Below, one piece after another: positions 1 through 6,413 of a stretch of 7,329 nucleotides of DNA. The number at the start of each line of letters is the position of its first letter. The stretch's first letter is position 1. Under the pieces are notes generated by a model. The model was not told where the DNA came from. It made no database searches and worked only from the letters and a program-made list of their open reading frames with translations. The DNA comes from an uncultured Allobaculum sp. (GTDB taxonomy: Bacteria > Bacillota_I > Bacilli_A > Erysipelotrichales > Erysipelotrichaceae): NCBI GenBank assembly GCA_910577085.1, contig CAJTLE010000132.1, forward strand, positions 1 to 7,329, in the 5' to 3' direction. The position numbers and the translations under genes are program-made.

Positions 1-68
1 ATGTCGAAGCTGGTGTTTGTTTTTGAAAGATCCATGATAAGATGGTTAAGTCGTAAGACAAACCGGTA
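1..68 (+). other. Spacer upstream of 5S rRNA (probable 23S-5S spacer)
   Basis: These bases precede the 5S rRNA. They carry no rRNA 3'-end sequence that I recognise, so the 23S probably ends before the window. An open frame runs from base 1 through the 5S gene but is almost certainly fortuitous. The assignment as 23S-5S spacer rests on the usual 16S-23S-5S order and is an inference. Confidence 0.45.
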
Positions 69-171
69 TGGTGACGCTGGCCAATGGGTCACACCTGTTC
101 CCATCTCGAACACAGAAGTTAAGCCATTGAACGCCGACGATAGTGTAAAAGCGAAAATAGGAAGTCGCCAG
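68..171 (+). rRNA. rrf: 5S ribosomal RNA
   Basis: This is the 5S rRNA of the large ribosomal subunit. The universally conserved block (ACACCTGTTCCCATCTCG followed by AACACAGAAGTTAAG) lies at about 91-123. The ends form the expected terminal helix I: TGGTGAC at 69-75 pairs with GTCGCCA at 164-170. The conserved 3' segment with TAGGAAGTCGCC is present. At about 102 nt between helix ends it is shorter than the roughly 116 nt of Bacillus, because the helix IV/V arm is compact; shortened 5S molecules are known in Mollicutes and, I believe, relatives such as Erysipelotrichia. Exact mature ends are uncertain by a few bases. A terminator follows 11 nt later, so this is the last gene of its rRNA operon. 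Confidence 0.96.
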
Positions 172-181
172 ACAAAGTAAG

Positions 182-224
182 GCCCTGGAGGGTATGAGAA
201 ATCATATCTTCCAGGGCTTTTTTT
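182..224 (+). terminator. Intrinsic terminator of the upstream rRNA operon
   Basis: Bases 182-197 pair with 202-217 in a continuous 16-bp stem (two G-U pairs), closed by a GAAA tetraloop at 198-201 of the stable GNRA class. Seven T residues follow at 218-224. Its strength and position directly after the 5S gene fit the end of an rRNA operon, and it should insulate glpF from rRNA transcription. Confidence 0.95.
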
Positions 225-524
225 GCGTACCGCGGGTTGGTTCATGGAAATGTATAGTCATTTAAAAGCGGCATTTAAACATTGACTGCCAGATCTTAAG
301 AAGAAAAAGAGAGTACCTATCTGAGGTGAAAAAGAGAAAGGAAATCTGAATTTGTATGTGCAAGACAGACAAAAAATCGCAAAATCGTAAATACCAATCT
401 TAAATAGGTGATATCCATTCAGCGTTTTGTTAATTATCAATAGACATCTAGGTAGAAAAGCCTAACAGAATATTGAGAGAACAGTGGAGATAGGGTAGAG
501 AGATTGCTATCATGAAAGAGGTTA

Positions 525-576
525 CAGGATAATCTGCTCAGGGTGAGCGCGCATAAGAATCCGGCAGATGAACCTG
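525..576 (+). promoter_or_regulatory. Nested stem-loop in the glpF leader (candidate regulatory RNA)
   Basis: CAGG at 525-528 can pair with CCTG at 573-576. Just inside, ATCTGC at 532-537 pairs perfectly with GCAGAT at 564-569. The two stems are separated by a symmetric 3-nt internal loop, and the apical part is 26 nt with GC-rich segments. Such stacked helices close to a start codon suggest a folded leader. I do not match it to a known riboswitch class, and chance pairing is possible. Confidence 0.35.
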
Positions 577-599
577 GACTGGACGCGTCATCATTTCTG

Positions 600-618
600 T
601 CTGGCTGACCCAGCCAGA
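600..618 (+). promoter_or_regulatory. Perfect 8-bp hairpin just upstream of the glpF Shine-Dalgarno
   Basis: TCTGGCTG at 600-607 is followed by a 3-base loop ACC and its exact complement CAGCCAGA at 611-618. It lies 2 bases before the Shine-Dalgarno GAAGGAG (621-627) of glpF. It has no T-tract, so it is not a terminator. It could stabilise the mRNA 5' end, be a DNA operator, or help fold the ribosome-binding site. A further pairing, TGGACT (575-580) with AGTCCA (626-631), would enclose this hairpin and cover the end of the Shine-Dalgarno. Confidence 0.5.
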
Positions 619-633
619 GTGAAGGAGTCCATC

Positions 634-1347
634 ATGTTACCTTACATTTCAGAGTTTATTGGAACTATGCTGCTGATCGTTCTGGGAGGAGGAGTTGTCG
701 CCAACGTCAATCTGAATCGCTCAGGCATGAAAGGCGCTGGCTCCATTCAGATTACCATTGCCTGGGGTCTGGCGGTAATGATCCCGGCATTTATCTTCGG
801 GGAAGCATCGGGTGCATCCTTTAACCCGGCACTGACAATTGCCCTTGCGGTTGATGGTTCATTTCCATGGAACCGGATTGCTGGTTACATCGCTGCCCAG
901 GTGGCAGGTGCTTTTGTGGGAGCCTGCATTGTCTATCTGTTGTTTAAAGAGCAGTTTGATGCGACGGACGATCCACAAGTCAAAAAGGGTGTCTTCTGCA
1001 CTGGTCCATCGGTTCGCAATCTATGGCTTAACTTTCTGAGTGAGTTTGTTGGAACATTTATTCTTGTTTTTGCGATCAAGGGGATTTCTAATGTCACCGG
1101 ACTGAGCTCAGGTGTCGACAAACTGTTTGTCTTTGGAATCATTGTGGCGATCGGCATGTCCCTTGGCGGACTTACGGGATATGCGATCAACCCGGCCCGT
1201 GATCTTGGACCACGGCTGGCGCATGCAGTGCTGCCGATCGAGAACAAAGCGGACAGCGACTGGAAATACGGTCTGCTGGTTCCAATCTTTGGCCCGATCT
1301 GCGGAGCCATCTGTGCTGTTCTGGTTTACGAAGTCATTCCCTGGTAA
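634..1347 (+). CDS. glpF: Glycerol uptake facilitator GlpF (MIP/aquaglyceroporin)
   Basis: This inner-membrane channel passes glycerol by facilitated diffusion, feeding GlpK encoded downstream. The 237-residue product has the two half-helix pore motifs of the MIP family: NPA at 64-66 and NPAR at 186-189. The Asp after NPAR (D190, in NPARDLGPR) is the mark of glycerol-conducting rather than water-only members. Alternating hydrophobic segments fit six membrane helices plus two half-helices. Selectivity-filter positions read W44, Y183 and R189, where E. coli GlpF has W48, F200 and R206. The usual SGAH before the first NPA is SGAS here, losing a well-conserved His. An in-frame ATG at 568 would add 22 hydrophilic residues; I chose 634 because GAAGGAG at 621-627 is ideally spaced and family homology starts there. 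Confidence 0.95.
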   Translation: MLPYISEFIGTMLLIVLGGGVVANVNLNRSGMKGAGSIQITIAWGLAVMIPAFIFGEASGASFNPALTIALAVDGSFPWNRIAGYIAAQVAGAFVGACIVYLLFKEQFDATDDPQVKKGVFCTGPSVRNLWLNFLSEFVGTFILVFAIKGISNVTGLSSGVDKLFVFGIIVAIGMSLGGLTGYAINPARDLGPRLAHAVLPIENKADSDWKYGLLVPIFGPICGAICAVLVYEVIPW

Positions 1348-1451
1348 GGAATCGGGCTAAAAGCACCCAAGAGAAAAGGAAAAGAGAAGCAATTCCAGCA
1401 AATTGAAATGCTTCAGGCGCTTTGGGCAGGAAATTCTTTTTAAACGCCTGG

Positions 1452-1472
1452 TTTATTGGTAAGACCAATAAA
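1452..1472. promoter_or_regulatory. Candidate FadR-subfamily GntR operator (PdhR/LldR-like box)
   Basis: The arms TTTATTGGT (1452-1460) and ACCAATAAA (1464-1472) are perfect 9-bp complements around the centre AAG. The core ATTGGTAAGACCAAT matches the TTGG-T-NNN-A-CCAA operator architecture of the FadR branch of GntR regulators, such as PdhR and LldR in E. coli. It lies about 105 bp after the glpF stop and about 510 bp before glpK. No T-tract follows, so it is not an intrinsic terminator. The match is seen directly; which regulator binds, and for which signal, is unknown, since no regulator gene is in the window. It could alternatively act as an RNA hairpin. Confidence 0.6.
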
Positions 1473-1534
1473 ATCTGGTTTCTGGGCCTGCTCAGATCTG
1501 CCTGCAGATATTTGTACTTAAAAACAAGGATTGC

Positions 1535-1587
1535 GGTCTGCTGGAACTATACCTAGACAGGAACAATTCATCCTCAAAAAGCAGACC
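1535..1587 (+). repeat. 8-bp inverted repeat GGTCTGCT / AGCAGACC
   Basis: GGTCTGCT at 1535-1542 is the exact complement of AGCAGACC at 1580-1587, with a 37-nt loop. It could close a structured domain in a glpK leader RNA. The loop contains no motif that I recognise and no terminator tail follows, so its role is unassigned. Confidence 0.4.
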
Positions 1588-1668
1588 AGAATGAAGAGAC
1601 AAGAATTTGCAGGATCTCTATTCAAAGAGATCTAAAGGAAAAATTCAAAATACAATACACGGCGATCA

Positions 1669-1713
1669 ATCTCCACTGACCAAATTGCTGGAGATATATC
1701 ACAGCGTTTTTTT
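1669..1713 (+). promoter_or_regulatory. Possible attenuator upstream of glpK (competing stems plus T7 tract)
   Basis: ATCTCCA (1669-1675) pairs perfectly with TGGAGAT (1689-1695). The second arm overlaps an alternative weaker stem, GCTG (1687-1690) with CAGC (1702-1705), which is followed after one base by seven Ts (1707-1713). The mutually exclusive stems recall an antiterminator/terminator pair, and Firmicutes glycerol genes are often controlled by the GlpP antiterminator. The terminator stem is short, so this stays a weak proposal. Confidence 0.25.
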
Positions 1714-1980
1714 ACATCATTTCTACTATGACGGTATGATTCTTCCCTTCTGCCTGATCGACCATCACGATTTTCTGACAGGACTTTGGCGGGCCCTGAC
1801 CGGGTATCAGAATCATTCAACCTACCTGATTTCTGACCATAGCAGAAAGCGAGAAGAAAAGCGGTACAAGAGGAAATGGAGAAAAGGGAATTGAACGGGG
1901 ACAGGACTACGAGGCAGCTGCCCGTGCAGGGAGGGTTCTGTTTCTAGCAATCAGACTTTACAATTTAAGAGGAATAGATA

Positions 1981-3480
1981 ATGGCAGAAAAAGAATACAT
2001 CATGGCCATTGACCATGGAACAACATCGACAAGAGCTATTCTGTTTGATCATGAATGTAACAGCGTGGCCATGGCCCAACGTGAAGGCGGAGTTGAGTAT
2101 CCAGCTCCAGGCTGGGTTGAGCAGGATGCAATTTCGATCTGGCTGGATACGATGTCTGTTATGGCAGGCGTATTAAACAATAGCGGTATTGGGCCGGACC
2201 AGATCAAGGCAATTGGCATTTCCAATCAGCGAGAAACGACAGTACTCTGGGATAAGAATACGGGTCTTCCAATTTACAAGGCAATCGTCTGGCAGTCTCG
2301 CCAGACCAGCGAGATCTGTGATCGCTGGAAAGAGGAGGGGCTGGAAGAGATGGTGCGCGAAAAAACAGGGTTGCGTATTGACCCATACTTCTCAGCTTCC
2401 AAGATTGCCTGGATTCTGGAAAATGTTCCAGGCGCGAGAGAAAAAGCGGAAAGAGGCGACCTGTTATTTGGCAATATGGACTGCTGGCTGGTCTGGAAAC
2501 TGACTGGCGGACAGCGTCATATTACCGATGCGACTAATGCGAGCCGTACTCTGCTTTGCAACATTGAAAAGGTCGACTGGGATGAGGACCTGCTCAGGGC
2601 CTTCAATATTCCAAGAAGCATTCTTCCTGAGATTGTTTCGACTTCTGAAAACTATGGGAATACTGCACCCTACGCTTTCTTTGGACTGGAAGTTCCTGTC
2701 TGCTCAATGGTTGGCGACCAGCAGGCAGCCTTGTTTGGCCAGCTTTGTCTGGATCGCGGTATGGCTAAAAATACGTATGGAACTGGCGGCTTCTTATTGA
2801 TGAATACGGGTTCGGAAATTGTCCAATCAAAGAACGGCCTGCTGAGTACGATTGCCTGGAAGATCGGTGATCAGGTGACGTACGCTCTGGAAGGATCCAT
2901 TTTTGTTTCCGGTTCGGTCATGAAATGGATGCGTGATGAGCTGCACCTGTTTGCTAATGTCAACGATACGGAAGAAATGGCCAATCGAGCCGGAACAACG
3001 GCAGGTGTCTATGTGATTCCAGCTTTCGTTGGGCTGGGCGCTCCATATTGGGACGATAAGGCAAAAGCATCCATTGTGGGGCTGAGCCTGGGGACAAACC
3101 GTGACCATCTGGTCCGGGCAGCCATTGAATCGATGGCGTATCAAGCCAAGGAAGTTCTGGATGCCATGGAACAAGATTCCGGCATTCCAATTCAGAAGCT
3201 GAAAGTCGATGGCGGGGCGGCCGCCAATAACTTCCTGCTTCAGTTCCAGGCAGATCTTTGTCAGATTCCAGTCGATCGTTTCAAAGTCAATGAACTGACT
3301 GCTCTGGGGGCAGCTTTTCTGGCTGGTCTTGCGATTGGCTTCTGGAATCAGGATGATTTAAAAATTGAAGTTGGCCGCAGCTTTGAACCACAGCGTTCCG
3401 CTGAAGAGATGGAAAAACGGTATGAGAACTGGAAACATGCAGTCATGGCGTGCAAAGAATTCAAACCGGAGATTCTGTAA
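1981..3480 (+). CDS. glpK: Glycerol kinase GlpK
   Basis: This cytoplasmic enzyme phosphorylates glycerol with ATP to sn-glycerol-3-phosphate, the committing step after GlpF uptake. The 499-residue product is full length (E. coli 502) and collinear with FGGY kinases. Visible are the N-terminal phosphate loop DHGTTSTR (11-18; most relatives have DQGTT), the glycerol-binding R84-E85 in NQRETT, W104, Y136 in DPYFS, and the catalytic base D246 in GDQQAALFGQ. The adenosine-side motif AKNTYGTGGF and a C-terminal VDGGAAANNF are intact. Residue 232 is Ala in TAPYAFFG, where Gram-positive GlpKs have the His phosphorylated by the PTS (YHF[YF]G). The glycine-rich FBP-binding loop of the E. coli enzyme is also absent. 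AAGAGGA at 1967-1973 gives a good Shine-Dalgarno 7 bases before the ATG. Confidence 0.98.
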   Translation: MAEKEYIMAIDHGTTSTRAILFDHECNSVAMAQREGGVEYPAPGWVEQDAISIWLDTMSVMAGVLNNSGIGPDQIKAIGISNQRETTVLWDKNTGLPIYKAIVWQSRQTSEICDRWKEEGLEEMVREKTGLRIDPYFSASKIAWILENVPGAREKAERGDLLFGNMDCWLVWKLTGGQRHITDATNASRTLLCNIEKVDWDEDLLRAFNIPRSILPEIVSTSENYGNTAPYAFFGLEVPVCSMVGDQQAALFGQLCLDRGMAKNTYGTGGFLLMNTGSEIVQSKNGLLSTIAWKIGDQVTYALEGSIFVSGSVMKWMRDELHLFANVNDTEEMANRAGTTAGVYVIPAFVGLGAPYWDDKAKASIVGLSLGTNRDHLVRAAIESMAYQAKEVLDAMEQDSGIPIQKLKVDGGAAANNFLLQFQADLCQIPVDRFKVNELTALGAAFLAGLAIGFWNQDDLKIEVGRSFEPQRSAEEMEKRYENWKHAVMACKEFKPEIL

Positions 3481-3729
3481 AATAATATTGTGAAAATTCA
3501 GCCTAAAACGTGTGAATTCTTTTGACAAAATAGATAAGAGAAAGCCAAAATCATGAAACAGGCAAGATTTCTGAAGAACAGATCAGTTAGAATGTAGGCC
3601 AATGTGTATCCGGGTTGATCTGTCTTTCAATCTGGAAAAGGAAATTTTAAACCACCAAAAAGTGTTTTATCCAATTTTATAAGTGGTGGATTAAGCAGCT
3701 TAGAAAATAAAAGTAAATGAGGTACTGAT
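3481..3729 (+). other. glpK-glpA intergenic region with candidate promoter and leader hairpins
   Basis: This 249-bp AT-rich gap holds no gene. There is no good terminator after glpK; AATTCA/TGAATT near 3495-3518 is only 6 bp. It contains a candidate promoter (3522-3551) and two leader stems: ACAGATCA (3578-3585) with TGATCTGT (3616-3623), a perfect 8-bp stem with a 30-nt loop, and CCACCA (3652-3657) with TGGTGG (3684-3689). ATCCA at 3669 can also compete for the GGTGGAT arm. A structured 5' UTR for the dehydrogenase genes is plausible. Confidence 0.5.
3522..3551 (+). promoter_or_regulatory. Candidate sigma-A promoter for the dehydrogenase genes
   Basis: TTGACA at 3522-3527 is a perfect -35 hexamer. 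At 18 bp spacing lies CAAAAT (3546-3551), a 4/6 match to TATAAT. Transcription would begin near 3558 and give a leader of about 170 nt before the ATG at 3730. The poor -10 and lack of an extended TG motif make this uncertain; the three genes may instead be read from upstream. Confidence 0.35.
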
Positions 3730-5166
3730 ATGGATTTTGATGTCGTAATCATTGGCGGCGGAGTAACGGGATCAGCAATTGCTTACGAACTGGCAAAAAC
3801 AGATCTGAAGGTTGCGCTGCTGGAAAAAGAGGAGGATGTCTGCGAAGGAACTTCGAAGGCAAATTCAGCGATTGTTCATGCCGGATTTGATGCCCTGCCC
3901 GGGACATTGAAGGCAAAACTGAATGTCGAAGGCTCAAAAATGATGCCAGAACTGGCCAGACTCCTTGACTTTGAATACAAGAACAACGGCGCACTGGTTC
4001 TTTGTTTTGATGAAGAGCATCGCAAAGGGGTTGTCGAACTGTACGAACGCGGTCAGGCCAATGGTGTAGAAGGTCTGCAGATTCTTGAAAAAGAACAGAT
4101 CAAAGAAATGGAACCCAATATTTCGGATGATGTGGTCTGCGCTCTTTATGCCCCAACTTCTTCCATAGTCTGTCCATTTGGACTGACAATCGCACTGGCA
4201 GAAAATGCAGCCGACAACGGAGTGAAGTTCTATTTTAACCAGCCGGTTGAAACGATCGAAAAGATTGATGGCGGCTGGAAAATCAATGATAAGTACACCG
4301 CCAGAACAATCGTCAATGCAGCCGGTGTGTATGCGGATGAGATTCACAATGGGGTGAGTGAAAAGAAAATTCACATTACTCCAAGACGTGGTGAGTATGT
4401 TCTGCTCGATCGTTCAGCAGGTGATCTGTGTTTGCACACCCTATTCCAGCTTCCAACCCCAGCGGGTAAAGGAGTTCTGATTACACCAACGGTTCATGGC
4501 AACATGATGATCGGGCCAAACGCGCAGGAAACAGAAACCAAAGAAAATACCAATACTACGCCTGAAGGTCAGGCTGAAATCCGTGCCAAAGCCTTAAAAA
4601 CTATTTCATCAATTCCTTTCCAGAAAACAATTCGAACCTTCAGCGGTCTGCGCGCGACTCCAGATGGCGGAGATTTCATCATTAAAGAAAGTGCAGATGG
4701 ATTCTTTGATGCCGCCGGGATTGAATCACCTGGTCTTTCTTCCGCGCCGGCAATTGGGAAGATGGTTGCCGGCATGGTGGAAGACAAACTGAAACCAGGA
4801 AAAAAAGAAAACTACAAAGCCACTCGGAAAGGCTTTGTGAATGTTAAAAATCTGACCAAAGAAGAATGGGACAAGCTCATTGAGCAGGATCCTGACTATG
4901 GAACTATCGTCTGCCGCTGTGAAACGGTTACGGCAGGTTCTATTAAAGATGCACTTCATCGTTCGATTCCTGCCACTTCGCTGGATGGCATTAAACGCCG
5001 GACCAGAGCTGGGATGGGCAGATGCCAGGCAGGCTTTTGCTCACCGCGGTCCATGGAAATCATTTCGAAAGAACTGAACATTCCAATGGATGAAATCTGT
5101 CAGTCCGGTAAGGGAAGCAAACTGATTACCGGCAAAGTGAAAGAAGGTCTGAACAATGGAAAATAA
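3730..5166 (+). CDS. glpA: GlpA-like FAD-dependent glycerol-3-phosphate dehydrogenase with C-terminal BFD [2Fe-2S] domain
   Basis: The protein probably oxidises glycerol-3-phosphate to DHAP, delivering electrons through FAD to an iron-sulfur centre. The 478 residues start with a DAO-type Rossmann fold: GGGVTG at 9-14 and E32 at the end of the second strand, which binds FAD ribose. The family segment GTSKANSAIVHAG follows at 40-52. Near the C-terminus a BFD-like domain carries C395-x-C397 and C432-x4-C437, the four ligands for [2Fe-2S]. This is the architecture of anaerobic GlpA (E. coli 542 aa) and of the COG0579 dehydrogenases, not of GlpO/GlpD oxidases. TGAGGT at 3718-3723 precedes the ATG by 6 bases. 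The gene overlaps the next by 11 bp, suggesting coupled translation. The substrate is inferred from glpF-glpK next to it; a 2-hydroxyacid substrate is the main alternative. Confidence 0.85.
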   Translation: MDFDVVIIGGGVTGSAIAYELAKTDLKVALLEKEEDVCEGTSKANSAIVHAGFDALPGTLKAKLNVEGSKMMPELARLLDFEYKNNGALVLCFDEEHRKGVVELYERGQANGVEGLQILEKEQIKEMEPNISDDVVCALYAPTSSIVCPFGLTIALAENAADNGVKFYFNQPVETIEKIDGGWKINDKYTARTIVNAAGVYADEIHNGVSEKKIHITPRRGEYVLLDRSAGDLCLHTLFQLPTPAGKGVLITPTVHGNMMIGPNAQETETKENTNTTPEGQAEIRAKALKTISSIPFQKTIRTFSGLRATPDGGDFIIKESADGFFDAAGIESPGLSSAPAIGKMVAGMVEDKLKPGKKENYKATRKGFVNVKNLTKEEWDKLIEQDPDYGTIVCRCETVTAGSIKDALHRSIPATSLDGIKRRTRAGMGRCQAGFCSPRSMEIISKELNIPMDEICQSGKGSKLITGKVKEGLNNGK

Positions 5167-6412
5167 ACAGCTTGTAATCATCGGCGGCGGACCTGCTGGA
5201 CTGGCAGCAGCTGTTGCTGCAAAAAAAGCAGGCCTCGATGACATTCTGATTCTGGAACGTGATACGCAGCTTGGTGGTATTTTGAACCAGTGCATTCATA
5301 ATGGTTTTGGTCTGCATACCTTTAAAGAAGAATTGACTGGACCTGAATATGCCCAGCGCTTTATCGATCAGGTGCTGGATCTGGAAATCCCTTATGAGCT
5401 CAACAGCATGGTTCTGGATATTTCCAAAGACAAGACGATCCGTTACGTCAACAAGGATGAGGGAGTCAAGGATGTCAAAGCCGATGCCATTATTCTGGCG
5501 ATGGGATGCCGGGAACGTCCAGCAGGTGCCCTTTCGATTCCGGGATATCGTCCAGCAGGAATCTACTCGGCTGGCACTGCCCAGAAGCTGGTCAACATTG
5601 ATGGACTGATGCCTGGTAAAGAAGTTGTGATCTTAGGTTCTGGCGATATTGGTCTGATCATGGCCAGACGTATGACATTTGAAGGCGCACATGTTCATAC
5701 CGTTGCGGAACTGATGCCTTATTCCGGCGGGCTGAAACGAAACATTGTTCAGTGCTTGCAGGACTTTGATATTCCTCTGCAGCTGTCTCATACTGTCACC
5801 AACATTAAAGGTAAGGAGCGCGTGGAATCCATTACCATTGCCGAAGTGGATGAAAACCGAAAACCAATTCCGGGAACGGAAGTGGAATACCCTTGCGATA
5901 CTTTGCTGTTGAGCTGTGGTCTGATTCCAGAAAACGAACTGAGCCAGCAGGCCGGTGTTGAACTTTCTCATATTACCAATGGGCCAGTGGTCAATGAATC
6001 TCTGGAAACCAATATTGAGGGCGTCTTTGCCTGCGGCAACGTTCTGCATGTTCATGACCTGGTTGACTTTGTTTCCCAGGAAGCGGCAAAGGCCGGAGAA
6101 AAGGCTGCTCAGTATGTTCTGGAAGGAATTCCCAAAAGTACGCATGAAATTCCAGTGAAGACAGGCGGCCTTGTCCGCTATACGGTCCCGTTTACAGTGG
6201 ATCCCGAACGGATGGATGAAAATCAGGTCGTTCGTTTCCGGGTGGGCAATGTCTTAAAAGGCGGATATGTGAATGTTTATGTCGATGACGAACGGAAGAT
6301 TCATCGCAAGAAAATGATCATGGCACCAGGAGAGATGGAAAATATCATTCTGAAAAAAGAATGGATTACGCCGGATACGCGAACAATCCGTGTAGAAACG
6401 GAGGAAGCATAA
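5156..6412 (+). CDS. NAD(P)/FAD-dependent oxidoreductase, partner subunit of the GlpA-like dehydrogenase
   Basis: This is a cytoplasmic flavoprotein of 418 residues in the pyridine nucleotide-disulfide oxidoreductase superfamily, close to the HcnB / opine-oxidase-like group. An FAD Rossmann motif GGGPAG lies at 10-15 with E34 after it, then the family motif QCIHNGFG at 45-52 and GCRERPAG with C118. The second dinucleotide fold shows GSGDIG at 161-166, and E185 at the end of its second strand hints at NAD(H) over NADP(H). CGN at 293-295 in GVFACGN belongs to the FAD-binding C-terminal motif. It is not the E. coli GlpB sequence family but occupies the same operon position. AAGAAGG about 10 bases upstream supports the ATG, which overlaps the previous gene by 11 bp. 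It likely relays electrons from the GlpA-like subunit to a nucleotide or other carrier; this direction is inferred. Confidence 0.88.
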   Translation: MENKQLVIIGGGPAGLAAAVAAKKAGLDDILILERDTQLGGILNQCIHNGFGLHTFKEELTGPEYAQRFIDQVLDLEIPYELNSMVLDISKDKTIRYVNKDEGVKDVKADAIILAMGCRERPAGALSIPGYRPAGIYSAGTAQKLVNIDGLMPGKEVVILGSGDIGLIMARRMTFEGAHVHTVAELMPYSGGLKRNIVQCLQDFDIPLQLSHTVTNIKGKERVESITIAEVDENRKPIPGTEVEYPCDTLLLSCGLIPENELSQQAGVELSHITNGPVVNESLETNIEGVFACGNVLHVHDLVDFVSQEAAKAGEKAAQYVLEGIPKSTHEIPVKTGGLVRYTVPFTVDPERMDENQVVRFRVGNVLKGGYVNVYVDDERKIHRKKMIMAPGEMENIILKKEWITPDTRTIRVETEEA

Positions 6413-6413
6413 G

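Larger units (their letters stand above)
225..633 (+). other. Long upstream region and structured leader of glpF
   Basis: This is a 409-bp AT-rich stretch without a convincing gene; the only longer open frame is a 60-codon antisense one with no supporting signal. The first 300 bases show no motif I can name. A TTGACT at about 283 lacks a good -10 partner, so I do not call a promoter. A partial dyad TTGTTAATTATCAA lies near 427-440. From 512 a tiny open frame of six codons (ATG to TAA at 530) occurs without a clear Shine-Dalgarno. The last 110 bases are rich in complementary segments, described separately, and could form a regulatory 5' UTR. No known riboswitch or T-box signature is recognisable. 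Confidence 0.6.
1348..1980 (+). other. Long glpF-glpK intergenic region rich in inverted repeats
   Basis: These 633 bp hold no convincing gene. A 95-codon frame (1607-1894) starts at TTG without a Shine-Dalgarno and has unremarkable composition. No canonical intrinsic terminator follows glpF, so its transcript may run into glpK. The stretch contains several exact inverted repeats: GAAGCA/TGCTTC (1386-1391/1409-1414), the 9-bp operator-like repeat at 1452-1472, ATCTGC/GCAGAT (1496-1509), GGTCTGCT/AGCAGACC (1535-1587), ATCTCCA/TGGAGAT (1669-1695) and the palindrome GGCAGCTGCC (1913-1922). I could not place a confident sigma-A promoter. Its length is unusual for a gap between two genes that are normally adjacent, and suggests a long glpK leader or a lost gene. 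Confidence 0.6.

Noticed and set aside
1..180. Open frame from base 1 (ATG) to TAA at about 178-180, through the 5S gene
   Set aside because: It overlaps a clear 5S rRNA and its sequence is set by the RNA; chance openness over 59 codons is unremarkable.
568..633. N-terminal extension of GlpF from the ATG at 568
   Set aside because: There is no ribosome-binding site before it, the extra 22 residues are hydrophilic and contain the hairpin sequence, and a strong Shine-Dalgarno serves the ATG at 634.
225..633. T-box, glycine or other known riboswitch upstream of glpF
   Set aside because: None of the conserved sequence blocks of those classes is present.
1403..1416. Possible CcpA cre site (TGAAATGCTTCAGG)
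   Set aside because: It lacks the central CG and the right-hand half of the consensus.
1607..1894. 95-codon open frame between glpF and glpK
   Set aside because: It has a TTG start, no Shine-Dalgarno and unusual composition with a Lys/Arg-rich tail and no family resemblance; it overlaps several inverted repeats.
1940..1966. Possible promoter with TACAAT just before glpK
   Set aside because: The -35 is only 2/6, and the transcript would begin at the Shine-Dalgarno itself.
5633..6145. 170-codon antisense frame over the second oxidoreductase, and similar antisense frames over glpF, glpK and the GlpA-like gene
   Set aside because: They are shadows of strongly supported sense genes; the translations show no domain and no ribosome-binding sites.
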